Below the pieces are notes generated by a model, which saw only the letters and a list, made by a program, of their open reading frames with translations, was not told the DNA's origin and searched no databases. Positions 26,678-35,815 of a stretch of 64,000 nt of DNA are shown here, piece by piece (within the stretch, counting starts at the first letter, position 1; every line of letters begins with the position of its first letter). The translations under genes were made by a program, and so were the position numbers. This DNA is from Leeuwenhoekiella marinoflava DSM 3653 (lineage in GTDB: Bacteria > Bacteroidota > Bacteroidia > Flavobacteriales > Flavobacteriaceae): contig NZ_FQUN01000020.1 in NCBI RefSeq assembly GCF_900129005.1, positions 41,700-105,699 on the forward strand, read 5' to 3'.

Positions 26678-27205
26678 TTAATTTCCCGTTTGTTGTTCAG
26701 GTTCCTTTAAGGTTACACCTAATTTATCAGCTACTGCCTGAGTAAGGTCTAAAGCGGGATCAAAGTAAGCTACTCCTGCATTTAAAGTAAGCACTTGAGA
26801 GTAATTTTGCTCTCGAGCTACTTCATTTAAAGCTTGACCAACTTTCTGATATAAAGGCTGCATCAATTCATTTTGTCTGATTTGAATAAGACCCTGAGAA
26901 TTTTGTCTAAAGCGTTGAAGGTCTTGTTCCATACCTACAATTTCTTCTTGCTTAGCTTTTTTGTCTTCTTCAGAAGCAGTTGCTTCTACATCTTGATATG
27001 CTTTTACTGATGCTTGATACTTAGCAACCAGTTCTTTAAATTGTTTGTCAAGATCTGCTCCATAAGTTTCAAGATCTTTTTGCACTTGTGCTACTTCGTC
27101 AAGACTAGAGATAACAAGATCACTGTCTATTGTTCCCACTTTAGATTGTGCAAGCGCTGTATAACTTATTAAAAAAGCTACTACAGGTAAAAATAATTTC
27201 TTCAT
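26678..27205 (-). CDS. OmpH/Skp-family periplasmic chaperone
   Basis: This 175-residue exported protein has a signal peptide (MKKLFLPVVAFLISYTALAQ), a short beta region with KVGTIDSDLVISSLDEVAQV, and a long charged coiled coil at about residues 40-120 (DLDKQFKELVAKYQASVKAY and so on). It then returns to a beta core with VLTLNAGVAYFDPALDLTQ. This is the Skp jellyfish architecture, which holds unfolded outer-membrane proteins in the periplasm. The surA genes 1 kb away on the other strand serve the same pathway. A near-perfect promoter lies at 27280-27309, leaving a 5-prime leader of about 70 nt. Confidence 0.92.
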   Translation of the reverse strand: MKKLFLPVVAFLISYTALAQSKVGTIDSDLVISSLDEVAQVQKDLETYGADLDKQFKELVAKYQASVKAYQDVEATASEEDKKAKQEEIVGMEQDLQRFRQNSQGLIQIRQNELMQPLYQKVGQALNEVAREQNYSQVLTLNAGVAYFDPALDLTQAVADKLGVTLKEPEQQTGN

Positions 27206-27279
27206 TTGTTGTTTGTTTAGCCTTTTTGTACAGGCAATTAATTCTACTTAATTATTTAATTTTTGTGAAAAATTACGGG

Positions 27280-27309
27280 CAAAGATAAAAAAGCACTTGA
27301 GCTATCAAA
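27280..27309 (-). promoter_or_regulatory. Promoter of ompH
   Basis: On the minus strand TTTG (27309-27306), an 18-bp spacer and TATCTTTG (27287-27280) match both elements of the Bacteroidota promoter. Confidence 0.75.
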
Positions 27310-27366
27310 GTATTTTTTTTAGATCAGATTTAAATAAAGCATTTTAATGAACTTCATAAGACCTTC

Positions 27367-27603
27367 TCAATCATAAAATTCTCCACGATGTGGTTTTAAA
27401 GCATCTCTTACTGCAGGCATTTCACTTTGTAAGACTATCAGATAAGCAATGCTATATGAAGGACTCTTAATTTCTACACCAGTTGCACTTTTATCTAGAT
27501 CATGAGCTTTTTTATAATCGGTTAAGTGAATCTCGTGATGCTCTGCGATTTTTTGAGCATCGGGTCCCCGAAAATCCCAAATGAGTTTTATCTTCTTTTC
27601 CAT
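27367..27603 (-). CDS. Small conserved-looking cytosolic protein of unknown function
   Basis: This 78-residue soluble protein has no signal peptide or TM helix and contains WDFRGPDAQKIAEHHEIHL with several histidines in its first third, followed by YSIAYLIVLQSEMPAVRDAL and a C-terminus PHRGEFYD. Codon use and regular helix spacing look like a real gene, and it is closely followed in the opposite-reading direction by nothing else. The next gene upstream on the same strand is an SRPBCC-fold protein, 47 bp away, so the two may be co-transcribed. I do not recognise a family with a known role. The His-rich HHEIHL segment could bind metal, which is speculation. Confidence 0.65.
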   Translation of the reverse strand: MEKKIKLIWDFRGPDAQKIAEHHEIHLTDYKKAHDLDKSATGVEIKSPSYSIAYLIVLQSEMPAVRDALKPHRGEFYD

Positions 27604-27650
27604 GTATTGTAGTTCAATTAGTGTACTAATTTAAACCAACTTATCATTTC

Positions 27651-28088
27651 TTATTGGTTTTCTGCAAAGTTCTTAAAGTCTCGCATATATTTTAGTGATT
27701 GTTTCTTAAATGCTCCTGGTATTAGAAAACCAAATGTTTTCATCGCTAAACCTTCAAACTTAAATTCACTTTCAGAAGTCCAGATTGTTTTCCCGTCTTG
27801 TGTTGCTTCAAAGGTATTTCGTTGAATATTGTAAACATTCTTTGTTGTGTATTCAGCTATTAATAATCGAGGCATATCAGTTTCCAGAATAGTTTCAATT
27901 AAAGTCATTTTACGCTTTCCGAAGTCATATTTTAATTCTGTTTTAGCGCCTTTTTCTCCAAAATTCCCTCGAATAACTTTTGCTTGAACAAGACCTTCTT
28001 GCCATTTTTTTAAATTTTCAAGGCTGTCCATAAATTCGACTGTTTTTTCAAGAGGTAAATCGATGATTATTTTTTTAGTGTACTGCAT
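27651..28088 (-). CDS. SRPBCC (START-like) family protein
   Basis: The likely start is ATG 28088 (MQYTKKIIIDLPLEKTVEFM), giving 145 residues; a longer frame from 28127 adds 13 unrelated residues. The pattern of a first strand, a helix with FMDSLENLKKWQEGLV, a series of antiparallel strands (TELKYDFGKRKMTLIETIL, EATQDGKTIWTSESEFKFE) and a long C-terminal helix with FKKQSLKYMRDFKNFAENQ is that of the polyketide cyclase/START-like fold. Such proteins bind hydrophobic ligands. No specific ligand or partner can be inferred. It is followed by the 78-residue unknown gene on the same strand. Confidence 0.75.
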   Translation of the reverse strand: MQYTKKIIIDLPLEKTVEFMDSLENLKKWQEGLVQAKVIRGNFGEKGAKTELKYDFGKRKMTLIETILETDMPRLLIAEYTTKNVYNIQRNTFEATQDGKTIWTSESEFKFEGLAMKTFGFLIPGAFKKQSLKYMRDFKNFAENQ

Positions 28089-28160
28089 AGCGTAAAATTC
28101 AGGTTCTAAATTTTTATAAAATAGCAAGATTCTTGAAGTATTACTATAAAATACTCCGGC

Positions 28161-28189
28161 TTGAGTCTCCTATATTATATGTAATTTTG
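28161..28189 (+). promoter_or_regulatory. Promoter of the SurA-like/SurA/MoxR operon
   Basis: TTG at 28161-28163, an 18-bp spacer and TAATTTTG at 28182-28189 fit the Bacteroidota promoter. They lie about 75 bp upstream of the first gene. Confidence 0.6.
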
Positions 28190-28264
28190 CAAATCTTAAA
28201 GTTTATGCAACATTATAGATAGAGAGTCGTCTTTATCTTGTTTAGCTGAAAGTAAGAAATATTT

Positions 28265-29128
28265 ATGTTAAATACCTTAAAGTATTTGTTAGTTGCGCTG
28301 ATGCCGGTCTTACTGGTTTCTTGTGATTTACTTGGGTCTAAAGCTCCTGTAGGAGTTCGGGTTGCTCGCGTGGGTGATCATTATTTGTATAAAGAAGATA
28401 TCGCAAAGTTGGTTACATCTGATATGAATGCTGATGATAGTACAACTTTGGTAAACAGCTATATCAATCGTTGGGCAACACAGCGTTTGCTCATGAATAA
28501 CGCGAAGCGGAATATCACGTTGGATGAACAAGACCGATTGAATAGATTAGTAGATCAGTATAAGTTAGATTTATATGCTCAAGCTTATAAAGATGCTTTG
28601 GTTGCTCGTAATTTAGATAGTACAATTACAGATGCTGAAGCTTCACTTTTTTATGATGAAAACAAAGAGAATTTTAAGTTGAATGAATCTTTACTCAAGT
28701 TTAGATTTCTTGAGATGAGCGATACTGATTATAAAATTGATGAAATAAAAAAGCGCTTTACACGATTTGATAATAAAGATAAGAGATATCTAGATTCAGT
28801 TTCTGTTCAGTTTAAGGCACAATACTTGAATGACAGTACTTGGATAAGTCTTGATAAAGTGATCGCTAAAATTCCGCCGGTTACTATAGATAACAGTGAA
28901 CGCTTATTAAATAAAACTGATTTTTTACAACTGCGTGATTCATTAGGATTATATTTGATCGCTGTTAAAGATCGTCTAAATCGTAATGATGACGCACCAT
29001 TAAGCTATGTTTTGCCAACGGTAAAACAAATTCTTCTCAACCGAAGAAAATTAGAATTGATTAAACAATTAGAAAAGGATATTACTAAGGATGCAATTAA
29101 AAACAAACAATTTGAACTTTATAACTAA
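28265..29128 (+). CDS. SurA-like periplasmic lipoprotein without a recognisable parvulin active site
   Basis: This 287-residue protein starts MLNTLKYLLVALMPVLLVSC, a lipoprotein signal with Cys20. Residues 30-110 resemble the helical chaperone module of SurA (VARVGDHYLYKEDIAKLV, INRWATQRLLMNNAKRNITL). The rest has one region where a rotamase domain would sit (ESLLKFRFLEMSDTDYKIDE onwards), but I do not see the conserved parvulin motifs such as the phenylalanine-glycine-tyrosine-H-I-I strand found in the next gene. It is first in an operon with surA, whose start overlaps its end by 38 nt, and then moxR. A chaperone role in outer-membrane protein biogenesis is inferred. Confidence 0.78.
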   Translation: MLNTLKYLLVALMPVLLVSCDLLGSKAPVGVRVARVGDHYLYKEDIAKLVTSDMNADDSTTLVNSYINRWATQRLLMNNAKRNITLDEQDRLNRLVDQYKLDLYAQAYKDALVARNLDSTITDAEASLFYDENKENFKLNESLLKFRFLEMSDTDYKIDEIKKRFTRFDNKDKRYLDSVSVQFKAQYLNDSTWISLDKVIAKIPPVTIDNSERLLNKTDFLQLRDSLGLYLIAVKDRLNRNDDAPLSYVLPTVKQILLNRRKLELIKQLEKDITKDAIKNKQFELYN

Positions 29129-30536
29129 AGCATATACACTACTTGTTTTTTGTGGGGTAAGTGCAGGATTGGATGCGCAAGAAATCATAGATACCAGTGT
29201 TAAGGAAGAAACGGCTCAGGCTGATGACAAGCCTTTAACTACCGGGACTACTTTTAAAGTAGATGGTGTTGCAGCAGTAATAGGAGAGTATGTGATTTTA
29301 GAGAGCGACATACAGCAAGCTATAGAGTCTTTAAAGCAGCAAGAAGTGGAAGGTCAGGATCTTTCTAATTGTAAAGTGATAGACAAGCTTATGGAAGATA
29401 AGCTTTATGCGCATCACGCAGTTGTAGATAGTGTTATGATAAACGAAGATCAAGTTCGCTCTTACACACAACAACAAATAGATTACTTTATAAACCAGTT
29501 AGGGTCAGAAGAAAAAGTGCTTAAATTTTACCGTAAGGAAAAAATGAGTGATCTTAAAAAAGAACTTTTCGACCTGAATAAAAACCAGGAGCTGGCTAAA
29601 GCTATGCAACAAAATATTGTTGAAGAGATTGAAGTAACTCCGGAAGAAATTAGATCATACTACAAGCAGTTAGAAGAAGATGGTTTGCCACAATTTGGTG
29701 TAGAACTTGAAATTTCAAAAATTCAAATTATACCTGAAATACCTCAAGAAGAAAAAGATAAAGTAATAGAACAACTTAACGGCTATCGCAGTGATATTGT
29801 AGATAATGGAAGTAGTTTTGCCACAAAAGCTGTGCTTTGGTCGGAAGATGAGTCTACTCGTGGTGACGGTGGTTTGATAAGAGATGTTGACCGTAAATCT
29901 CAATTTGTAAAAGAATTTAGAGATGTAGCTTTTAGTCTTCAGGAAGGTGAAGTAAGTAAGCCTTTTGAGACTGAATTTGGTTACCACATCATCAAAGTAG
30001 AAAAAATTCGCGGTCAAAAGATAGATTTAAGACATATCCTTAGAATTCCCAAAGTAACTTCTGAAGCAGAGAATGCTGCAAAAGATAAAATTCAGAAATT
30101 GAAAACACGTATTGAGGCTGGTGAAGTTACTTTCGCTGAAGCTGCAAAAGAATTTTCTGATGAGAAAGAAACAGCTACTGATGGTGGTATTATGATAAAT
30201 CCAGTAACTCAAGACCGTATGTTTGAGCTTAAAAATTTACCTCCAGAGTTATACCCAAAGGTTCAAAACCTTAAGCAAGGTGAAATCTCTATAGCATTTA
30301 ATAATCCAACTCGTACCGGTAAAACACGTTATGAGATCTACACGGTTTCAGACCGAATAGAAGAGCATAAAGCAGACTTTGCTATAGATTATGTGAAGAT
30401 CAAAAACTTTGCTCTACAGGCTAAGCGTATAAAAGCTATCGAAAAATGGCAAGATGAAAAAATTGCAGAGACCTATATTAAACTAAACGGAGATTTTAGA
30501 AATTGCGAGTATAGTAGCAACTGGTTAAAAAAATAG
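29091..30536 (+). CDS. surA: Periplasmic peptidyl-prolyl isomerase/chaperone SurA
   Basis: This 481-residue exported protein opens with a signal sequence ending near GLDAQ. An N-terminal SurA_N-like helical domain (VAAVIGEYVILESDIQQAIE) is followed by two parvulin-type rotamase domains. The first, at about residues 200-305, has VLWSEDESTRGDGGLIRDV and PFETEFGYHIIKVEKIRG. The second, at about 310-415, has FAEAAKEFSDEKETATDGG and RTGKTRYEIYTVSDR. It acts on outer-membrane protein folding together with OmpH/Skp. Its start lies inside the preceding SurA-like gene (38-nt overlap) and the MoxR gene begins 3 bp after its stop, so the three are translationally close. Confidence 0.93.
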   Translation: MQLKTNNLNFITKAYTLLVFCGVSAGLDAQEIIDTSVKEETAQADDKPLTTGTTFKVDGVAAVIGEYVILESDIQQAIESLKQQEVEGQDLSNCKVIDKLMEDKLYAHHAVVDSVMINEDQVRSYTQQQIDYFINQLGSEEKVLKFYRKEKMSDLKKELFDLNKNQELAKAMQQNIVEEIEVTPEEIRSYYKQLEEDGLPQFGVELEISKIQIIPEIPQEEKDKVIEQLNGYRSDIVDNGSSFATKAVLWSEDESTRGDGGLIRDVDRKSQFVKEFRDVAFSLQEGEVSKPFETEFGYHIIKVEKIRGQKIDLRHILRIPKVTSEAENAAKDKIQKLKTRIEAGEVTFAEAAKEFSDEKETATDGGIMINPVTQDRMFELKNLPPELYPKVQNLKQGEISIAFNNPTRTGKTRYEIYTVSDRIEEHKADFAIDYVKIKNFALQAKRIKAIEKWQDEKIAETYIKLNGDFRNCEYSSNWLKK

Positions 30537-30539
30537 TCT

Positions 30540-31493
30540 ATGTCAGACGCAAAAGCGATTGATGCACTGGTAATCCGTTACCAGGATTTAAAAAAGGAAA
30601 TCTCTCGAGTTATTATTGGTCAGGAAGAAGTGGTTGATCAAATTATAATTTCAATATTTTCTGGTGGTCACGCACTTTTAATTGGAGTGCCGGGACTTGC
30701 AAAAACCCTGATGGTAAATACTATTGCTCAAGCTTTGGGGTTAGATTTTAAGCGTATACAATTTACGCCAGATCTAATGCCTAGTGATATCGTTGGTGCA
30801 GAAATCCTAGATGAGTCTCGAAATTTTAAATTTTTAAAAGGACCTGTTTTTGCAAATATCATTCTTGCAGATGAGATAAACCGTACACCTCCTAAAACGC
30901 AAGCGGCTTTACTTGAAGCAATGCAAGAGAAAGCTGTAACGGTTGCAGGTAAGCAATACCCTTTAGATAAGCCTTATTTTGTACTTGCAACTCAAAACCC
31001 TATTGAGCAGGAGGGGACCTATCCTTTACCCGAAGCTCAATTAGACCGCTTTATGTTTGCTATACATTTAGCCTATCCTTCTTATGAAGAAGAGTTGGCT
31101 ATCGTAAAAGCTACAACTACAACTAATAATGTTACTACTAATTCTCTATTTTCCGCGGAAGAAATTGTGACTTATCAACAGTTAATTCGTAGAATTCCGG
31201 TAGCAGATAATGTAATCGAATATGCGGTTGCACTTGTTGGAAAAACCAGGCCAGATTCTGAAGCATCACCACAAATAGTTAAAGATTATATAGACTGGGG
31301 AGCAGGACCCAGAGCATCTCAAAACTTAATCCTTGCGGCTAAAACACATGCTGCAATTAATGGGAAATACTCACCTGATATTGAAAATGTACAAGCTGTC
31401 GCACAGGGCATTTTAGGGCATAGACTTTTAAAAAACTATAAAGCTGAGGCTGAGGGTTTAACTCTTAATAAAATCATAAATAGCTTATTGTGA
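30540..31493 (+). CDS. MoxR-family AAA+ ATPase
   Basis: This 317-residue ATPase has Walker A GVPGLAKT near residues 47-54, LMPSDIVGAEIL, Walker B IILADEINRTPPKTQAALLE near 110, the sensor region VLATQNPIEQEGTYPLPEAQ, and sensor 2 with GPRASQNLILAAKTHAAING. MoxR proteins act as chaperones that insert cofactors or assemble complexes, usually with a vWA or DUF58 partner. Here no such partner is next door and the gene instead ends the surA operon, so its client is unclear. A second MoxR in a canonical DUF58 cluster is at 46352-47395; the two are clearly separate paralogues. Confidence 0.93.
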   Translation: MSDAKAIDALVIRYQDLKKEISRVIIGQEEVVDQIIISIFSGGHALLIGVPGLAKTLMVNTIAQALGLDFKRIQFTPDLMPSDIVGAEILDESRNFKFLKGPVFANIILADEINRTPPKTQAALLEAMQEKAVTVAGKQYPLDKPYFVLATQNPIEQEGTYPLPEAQLDRFMFAIHLAYPSYEEELAIVKATTTTNNVTTNSLFSAEEIVTYQQLIRRIPVADNVIEYAVALVGKTRPDSEASPQIVKDYIDWGAGPRASQNLILAAKTHAAINGKYSPDIENVQAVAQGILGHRLLKNYKAEAEGLTLNKIINSLL

Positions 31494-31740
31494 ACTAATA
31501 TAGAAACGCTCTAAATAATTTTAAAAGAGTGTTTATTATTAACATTTAGTTTGTAACTAACTAATTATCATAATTAAGCAACGAAATCGATTTATTATTG
31601 ATTGAATTTGCAATAAATTTAGCATTTGTCTTGATAGCCTTAATCTATCTATAGGCTTCTTATTTTCTTCGCTTTTTCGTAATTTTAACGCCGCTTCCGA
31701 GCGTTTTTAAATTACAAATTCATTTAACTAAAACTTAGAT

Positions 31741-34005
31741 ATGGCATTTGATATTGATATGATCAAATCGGTTTACAGTAAGATAGCAGAGCGTGTTGAT
31801 GCAGCTCGCGAAGTTACCGGTAAGCCTTTAACACTGGCAGAAAAAATATTATACTCTCACCTTTGGGATGGTAAAACTGATAAGGCATTTGTACGTGGTA
31901 AAGACTACGTAGACTTTGCCCCAGATCGTATCGCTTGTCAGGATGCTACAGCTCAGATGGCGCTTTTGCAATTTATGCAAGCAGGTAAAAAAAATGTTGC
32001 TGTGCCTACCACAGTTCATTGTGACCACCTTATTCAGGCAAAACAGGGAGCTAAAAAAGATTTAAAAAGAGCAAACGAAACCAGTAATGAGGTTTTTGAT
32101 TTCTTAGAATCTGTTTCTAATAAATATGGAATCGGTTTCTGGAAACCAGGTGCTGGTATAATTCACCAAGTAGTTCTTGAAAACTATGCATTCCCTGGAG
32201 GAATGATGATAGGTACAGATAGTCACACAGTAAATGCTGGAGGTCTTGGTATGGTTGCTATTGGTGTAGGTGGTGCTGATGCAGTTGATGTAATGGCTGG
32301 TATGGCTTGGGAGCTTAAATTCCCTAAACTAATCGGTGTTAAGTTGACTGGTGAGTTAAATGGATGGACTGCTTCTAAAGATGTTATTCTTAAGGTGGCT
32401 GGTATTCTTACTGTAAAAGGAGGTACTGGTGCTATTGTAGAATATTTTGGCCCTGGTGCTAAAAATCTTTCAGCTACTGGTAAAGGTACTATTTGTAATA
32501 TGGGTGCTGAAATAGGAGCCACTACTTCTACATTTGGTTACGATGAGTCTATGGAGCGTTTTTTACGTGCTACAGACCGTGCTGATGTTGCTGATGCTGC
32601 AAACGAAATCAAAGAATATTTAACTGGTGATGATGAAGTGTATGCTAATCCTGAGCAATATTTTGATGAAGTAATTGAAATTAACCTTTCAGAATTACGT
32701 CCACACCTTAATGGTCCTTTTACTCCAGATCTTGCTACACCAGTAGGAGAGCTCGGAGAAAAAGCAGCTAAAAATGATTGGCCTATTAAAGTTGATTGGG
32801 GTCTTATCGGTTCTTGTACAAACTCTTCTTATGAAGATTTATCCAGAGCAGCTTCTATCGCACAACAGGCAATAGATAAAAAATTAAAACCTAAGAGTGA
32901 TTTTGGTATCAACCCGGGTTCTGAGCAGATTCGTTTTACTGCTGAGCGCGATGGTTTACTCGAAGTTTTTGAAAACTTAGGTGCTACGATATTTACAAAC
33001 GCTTGTGGTCCTTGTATCGGTCAATGGGATCGTAGTGACCGTAAAGGTGAAGAGAAGAACACAATTGTGCATTCATTCAACCGCAACTTCTCAAAACGGG
33101 CTGATGGTAACCCAAATACACACGCTTTTGTAGGATCTCCAGAAATGGTTGCTGCAATCGCAATTTCTGGTCGTTTAGACTTTGATCCAATGACAGATAC
33201 GTTATTGAATGAGGATGGAGAACAAGTGAAATTAGATATTCCTGTTGGTCTTGAACTTCCTCCAAAAGGTTTTGCAGTAGATGATAATGGATATCTTGCT
33301 CCTACCGAAGATGGGAGTTCTGTAGAGGTTAAAGTCGCTGAAGATAGCGAAAGATTAGAGTTGTTGACTCCTTTTGAGCCTATTCAGGATTCAGAATTAA
33401 AAGAGGTTAAATTGCTTATCAAAGCTTTTGGTAAGTGTACTACTGACCACATCTCAATGGCTGGACCTTGGTTACGGTATAGAGGTCACTTGGATAACAT
33501 TTCTAACAACTGCCTTATTGGAGCTGTAAATGCTTACAATAAGAAAACGAATTTTGTTAAGAATCAATTGACTAATGAATATGGTGGAGTTCCAGATACG
33601 CAGCGTGAATACAAAGCCAAAGGAATTAAAACTATTGTTGTAGGTGATCATAACTATGGGGAAGGTTCTTCTCGTGAGCACGCAGCGATGGAACCTCGTT
33701 TCTTAGGTGTTGCAGCTGTTTTAGTTAAGTCATTTGCTCGTATACACGAAACAAATCTTAAGAAGCAAGGTATGTTAGGGTTGACTTTTGCTAACGAAAG
33801 TGACTATGATTTGATTCAGGAAGATGATACATTTAGTTTTGTTGATATCGAAGAATTTGCTCCAGATAAACCGTTAACTATAGAGGTTACACATGCAGAT
33901 GGAAGTAAAGATACTATCATTGCAAACCATACTTATAACGATGCGCAAATCGCTTGGTATAGAGAAGGCTCTGCCTTAAACTTGATCAAGAAGCAAAACG
34001 CCTAA
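31741..34005 (+). CDS. Aconitate hydratase (mitochondrial-type)
   Basis: This 754-residue 4Fe-4S enzyme interconverts citrate and isocitrate in the TCA cycle. The cluster cysteines are in [17 protein letters not shown] and [15 protein letters not shown]. Other signatures are [40 protein letters not shown] near the N-terminus, and the swivelling-domain motif [20 protein letters not shown] near 640. Length and motifs match the mitochondrial-like aconitases common in Bacteroidota rather than AcnA or AcnB of E. coli. It is flanked by long non-coding stretches and a strong terminator, hence monocistronic. Confidence 0.96.
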   Translation: MAFDIDMIKSVYSKIAERVDAAREVTGKPLTLAEKILYSHLWDGKTDKAFVRGKDYVDFAPDRIACQDATAQMALLQFMQAGKKNVAVPTTVHCDHLIQAKQGAKKDLKRANETSNEVFDFLESVSNKYGIGFWKPGAGIIHQVVLENYAFPGGMMIGTDSHTVNAGGLGMVAIGVGGADAVDVMAGMAWELKFPKLIGVKLTGELNGWTASKDVILKVAGILTVKGGTGAIVEYFGPGAKNLSATGKGTICNMGAEIGATTSTFGYDESMERFLRATDRADVADAANEIKEYLTGDDEVYANPEQYFDEVIEINLSELRPHLNGPFTPDLATPVGELGEKAAKNDWPIKVDWGLIGSCTNSSYEDLSRAASIAQQAIDKKLKPKSDFGINPGSEQIRFTAERDGLLEVFENLGATIFTNACGPCIGQWDRSDRKGEEKNTIVHSFNRNFSKRADGNPNTHAFVGSPEMVAAIAISGRLDFDPMTDTLLNEDGEQVKLDIPVGLELPPKGFAVDDNGYLAPTEDGSSVEVKVAEDSERLELLTPFEPIQDSELKEVKLLIKAFGKCTTDHISMAGPWLRYRGHLDNISNNCLIGAVNAYNKKTNFVKNQLTNEYGGVPDTQREYKAKGIKTIVVGDHNYGEGSSREHAAMEPRFLGVAAVLVKSFARIHETNLKKQGMLGLTFANESDYDLIQEDDTFSFVDIEEFAPDKPLTIEVTHADGSKDTIIANHTYNDAQIAWYREGSALNLIKKQNA

Positions 34006-34026
34006 GCGTTATACTAAATATTTATT

Positions 34027-34058
34027 AAAACCAAACCGCTTTAGGGCGGTTTGGTTTT
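34027..34058 (+). terminator. Terminator of the aconitase gene
   Basis: AAAACCAAACCGC, loop TTTAGG and GCGGTTTGGTTTT form a perfect 13-bp stem followed by a T-run, 21 bp past the stop codon. Confidence 0.92.
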
Positions 34059-34118
34059 TTTATTGAAATTTTTGCACGCTATTTGCGTTTGTAATTTGAA
34101 ACAACTTAAAAACTATTT

Positions 34119-35009
34119 ATGAAAAAACTTAATTTATTAACAATACTACTTACTGCTGTCCTTTTGGCATCTTGCTCGGGAGATGATGATACAGTAGATC
34201 GTTCAACAATCACCTTGGAATCAATTACTCGATTAGAGGAATTACCAGCTTCATCTCAATATGAAGTTTGGCTTGTGAGTGGTGGTGAAAATATTTCATT
34301 AGGGAGATTCAATAATTTGAGTAATGGTCAGACATTTTCTGCATTAACAGGACAGGTGGCAGATGCTAGTGGTATAAAAATAAGTATAGAGCCTGGTAAT
34401 GATCCTTCCCCAGAAATAAGTGAAACGGTTCTCTTATCAGGAAGTTTTAATGGTAATTCAGCCGATTTATCAATAAGAGGATCCTTGGGTGATTTTAGTA
34501 ATGCATCAGGAAATTTTACTTTATGGACTCCAACAGATGACAACACATCAAATAACCAAAATGGAGTTTATTTTGTAGCGCCAAATGATGGAAATCCTCA
34601 GGCTGGTTTAAATTTACCAGTATTACCTGATGGATGGCGTTATGAGGGCTGGGTAACAGTCCCTAATGCATCTAATCAAATGGTTAATTTGAGTACAGGG
34701 CGTTTTAGTTCACCCTCAGGAAGAGATGAGTCTGCAGCTTATAGTTCACAAATTAATACAGCACCTCCATTTCCAGGTGAAGATTTTATAAATATGACTA
34801 TACTTTCTCAAATAGGTTTTAATGCTGCACCTAATTTAACTCTTAAGAAAATCTTTATATCTGTAGAACCAGAACCAGATTTTGATTACGCTAATCCTTT
34901 TGTGATTCAGCCATTGATTAATCCACAGTCGGGGACTAGTCTATATCCAAATATTCAAAATATGGATTTAAACACATTATCATTTCCACGTGGTGTGATT
35001 TCTAGATAA
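34119..35009 (+). CDS. Lipoprotein with two related beta domains, function unknown
   Basis: This 296-residue protein has a clean lipoprotein signal (LLTAVLLASCSGDDD, Cys19). The body contains two related halves. The first, at about residues 35-135, has SSQYEVWLVSGGENISLGRF. The second, at about 145-270, has GWRYEGWVTVPNASNQMVNL followed by STGRFSSPSG. The shared pattern Y-E-x-W-L/V ... S-x-GRF recalls the C-terminal domain of RskA-type anti-sigma proteins, but no sigma-binding part or TM helix is present. A tail with FPGEDFINMTILSQIGFNAA follows. It is probably on the periplasmic or outer face of the outer membrane, and is monocistronic between two strong terminators. Confidence 0.7.
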   Translation: MKKLNLLTILLTAVLLASCSGDDDTVDRSTITLESITRLEELPASSQYEVWLVSGGENISLGRFNNLSNGQTFSALTGQVADASGIKISIEPGNDPSPEISETVLLSGSFNGNSADLSIRGSLGDFSNASGNFTLWTPTDDNTSNNQNGVYFVAPNDGNPQAGLNLPVLPDGWRYEGWVTVPNASNQMVNLSTGRFSSPSGRDESAAYSSQINTAPPFPGEDFINMTILSQIGFNAAPNLTLKKIFISVEPEPDFDYANPFVIQPLINPQSGTSLYPNIQNMDLNTLSFPRGVISR

Positions 35010-35029
35010 TCCTCTAGGAGGTAAGAACA

Positions 35030-35062
35030 AAAAAATCCGGTCTAAACTAGGCCGGATTTTTT
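35030..35062. terminator. Bidirectional terminator between the lipoprotein and the XRE-S24 gene
   Basis: AAAAAATCCGG and CCGGATTTTTT pair around an 11-nt loop, with A/T runs on both flanks, between two converging genes. Confidence 0.88.
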
Positions 35063-35080
35063 ATTGGGTAAACTGGGATT

Positions 35081-35815
35081 TTAAACCAGTTTATTTATTT
35101 TTTCTATGAGTTTACTCATATCGCTTTGGAGCTTGTCAACCTGACTTTCTAAATGCTGTACGCGCTTATTAGCATCCATATCTACGACATTTAGCGAACT
35201 GGTGATCTTGCCTCTTACGATAAGAATTTCAAGAATGTTTTCTAAATCATAGCTTATGCTTTCGTATTTGCTATTATCGCTTATTAAAATAATAGCATCG
35301 TTAGAAAGGTCTTTCTTAATTCGTTTGGTCAGTACTGATTTTGTTGTAATAATAACCGCAACAGAGCCATCTAATATTTCTGAAATATCATCTGTGTGTT
35401 GTGTAATTAATATGTCACCGTGCATGAGCGTAGGCATCATGCTATCTCCTTCAACCTCAAATAATTTTTGACCTTGAGCAGGCTCATAACCAGGTAGTTT
35501 AAACATGTCTAAAGTAGACATCCACTGCTCGTTATCACGATTTTCGATAAAACCGGCTCTTGCTTCAACATTAATAAGTGGTACAAACCCGTTAGTCGAG
35601 CTCATCATTATAGAATTGTGAGAGCCTTTTAAAATTCGATCTGTAGGTACACTATAAAGTCTGCTTAATGTGAGCAAATGTTCTGTGGTAATAGAATTTT
35701 GCCCATTTTCAATCAAGGAATAGGCACCTTGTGTAATTCCGAGCTCCTCGGCTACTTTTTTTTGAGATAAAGAAGCTTTTTCTCTGAGCGCTTTAAGTTG
35801 TTTTGATATAGACAT
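35081..35815 (-). CDS. XRE-family regulator with S24 (LexA/CI-like) C-terminal domain
   Basis: This 244-residue regulator has an N-terminal helix-turn-helix (LSQKKVAEELGITQGAYSLI, residues 16-35) and an S24 peptidase-like domain. The latter has Ser125 in VEGDSMMPTLMHGD and Lys164 in SVLTKRI as the catalytic dyad, and an Ala87-Gly88 site in VEARAGF where self-cleavage would occur. A coiled coil ends the protein (LESQVDKLQSDMSKLIEKIN). Such proteins are found as phage repressors and as chromosomal stress regulators. No phage genes are nearby, so a chromosomal role is more likely. It diverges from guaA across a 0.4-kb gap that may hold its operator. Confidence 0.88.
   Translation of the reverse strand: MSISKQLKALREKASLSQKKVAEELGITQGAYSLIENGQNSITTEHLLTLSRLYSVPTDRILKGSHNSIMMSSTNGFVPLINVEARAGFIENRDNEQWMSTLDMFKLPGYEPAQGQKLFEVEGDSMMPTLMHGDILITQHTDDISEILDGSVAVIITTKSVLTKRIKKDLSNDAIILISDNSKYESISYDLENILEILIVRGKITSSLNVVDMDANKRVQHLESQVDKLQSDMSKLIEKINKLV

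Noticed and set aside
35081..35815. A prophage repressor with a nearby prophage
   Set aside because: The XRE-S24 protein resembles phage repressors, but flanking genes are a lipoprotein and guaA and no integrase or structural genes are seen.
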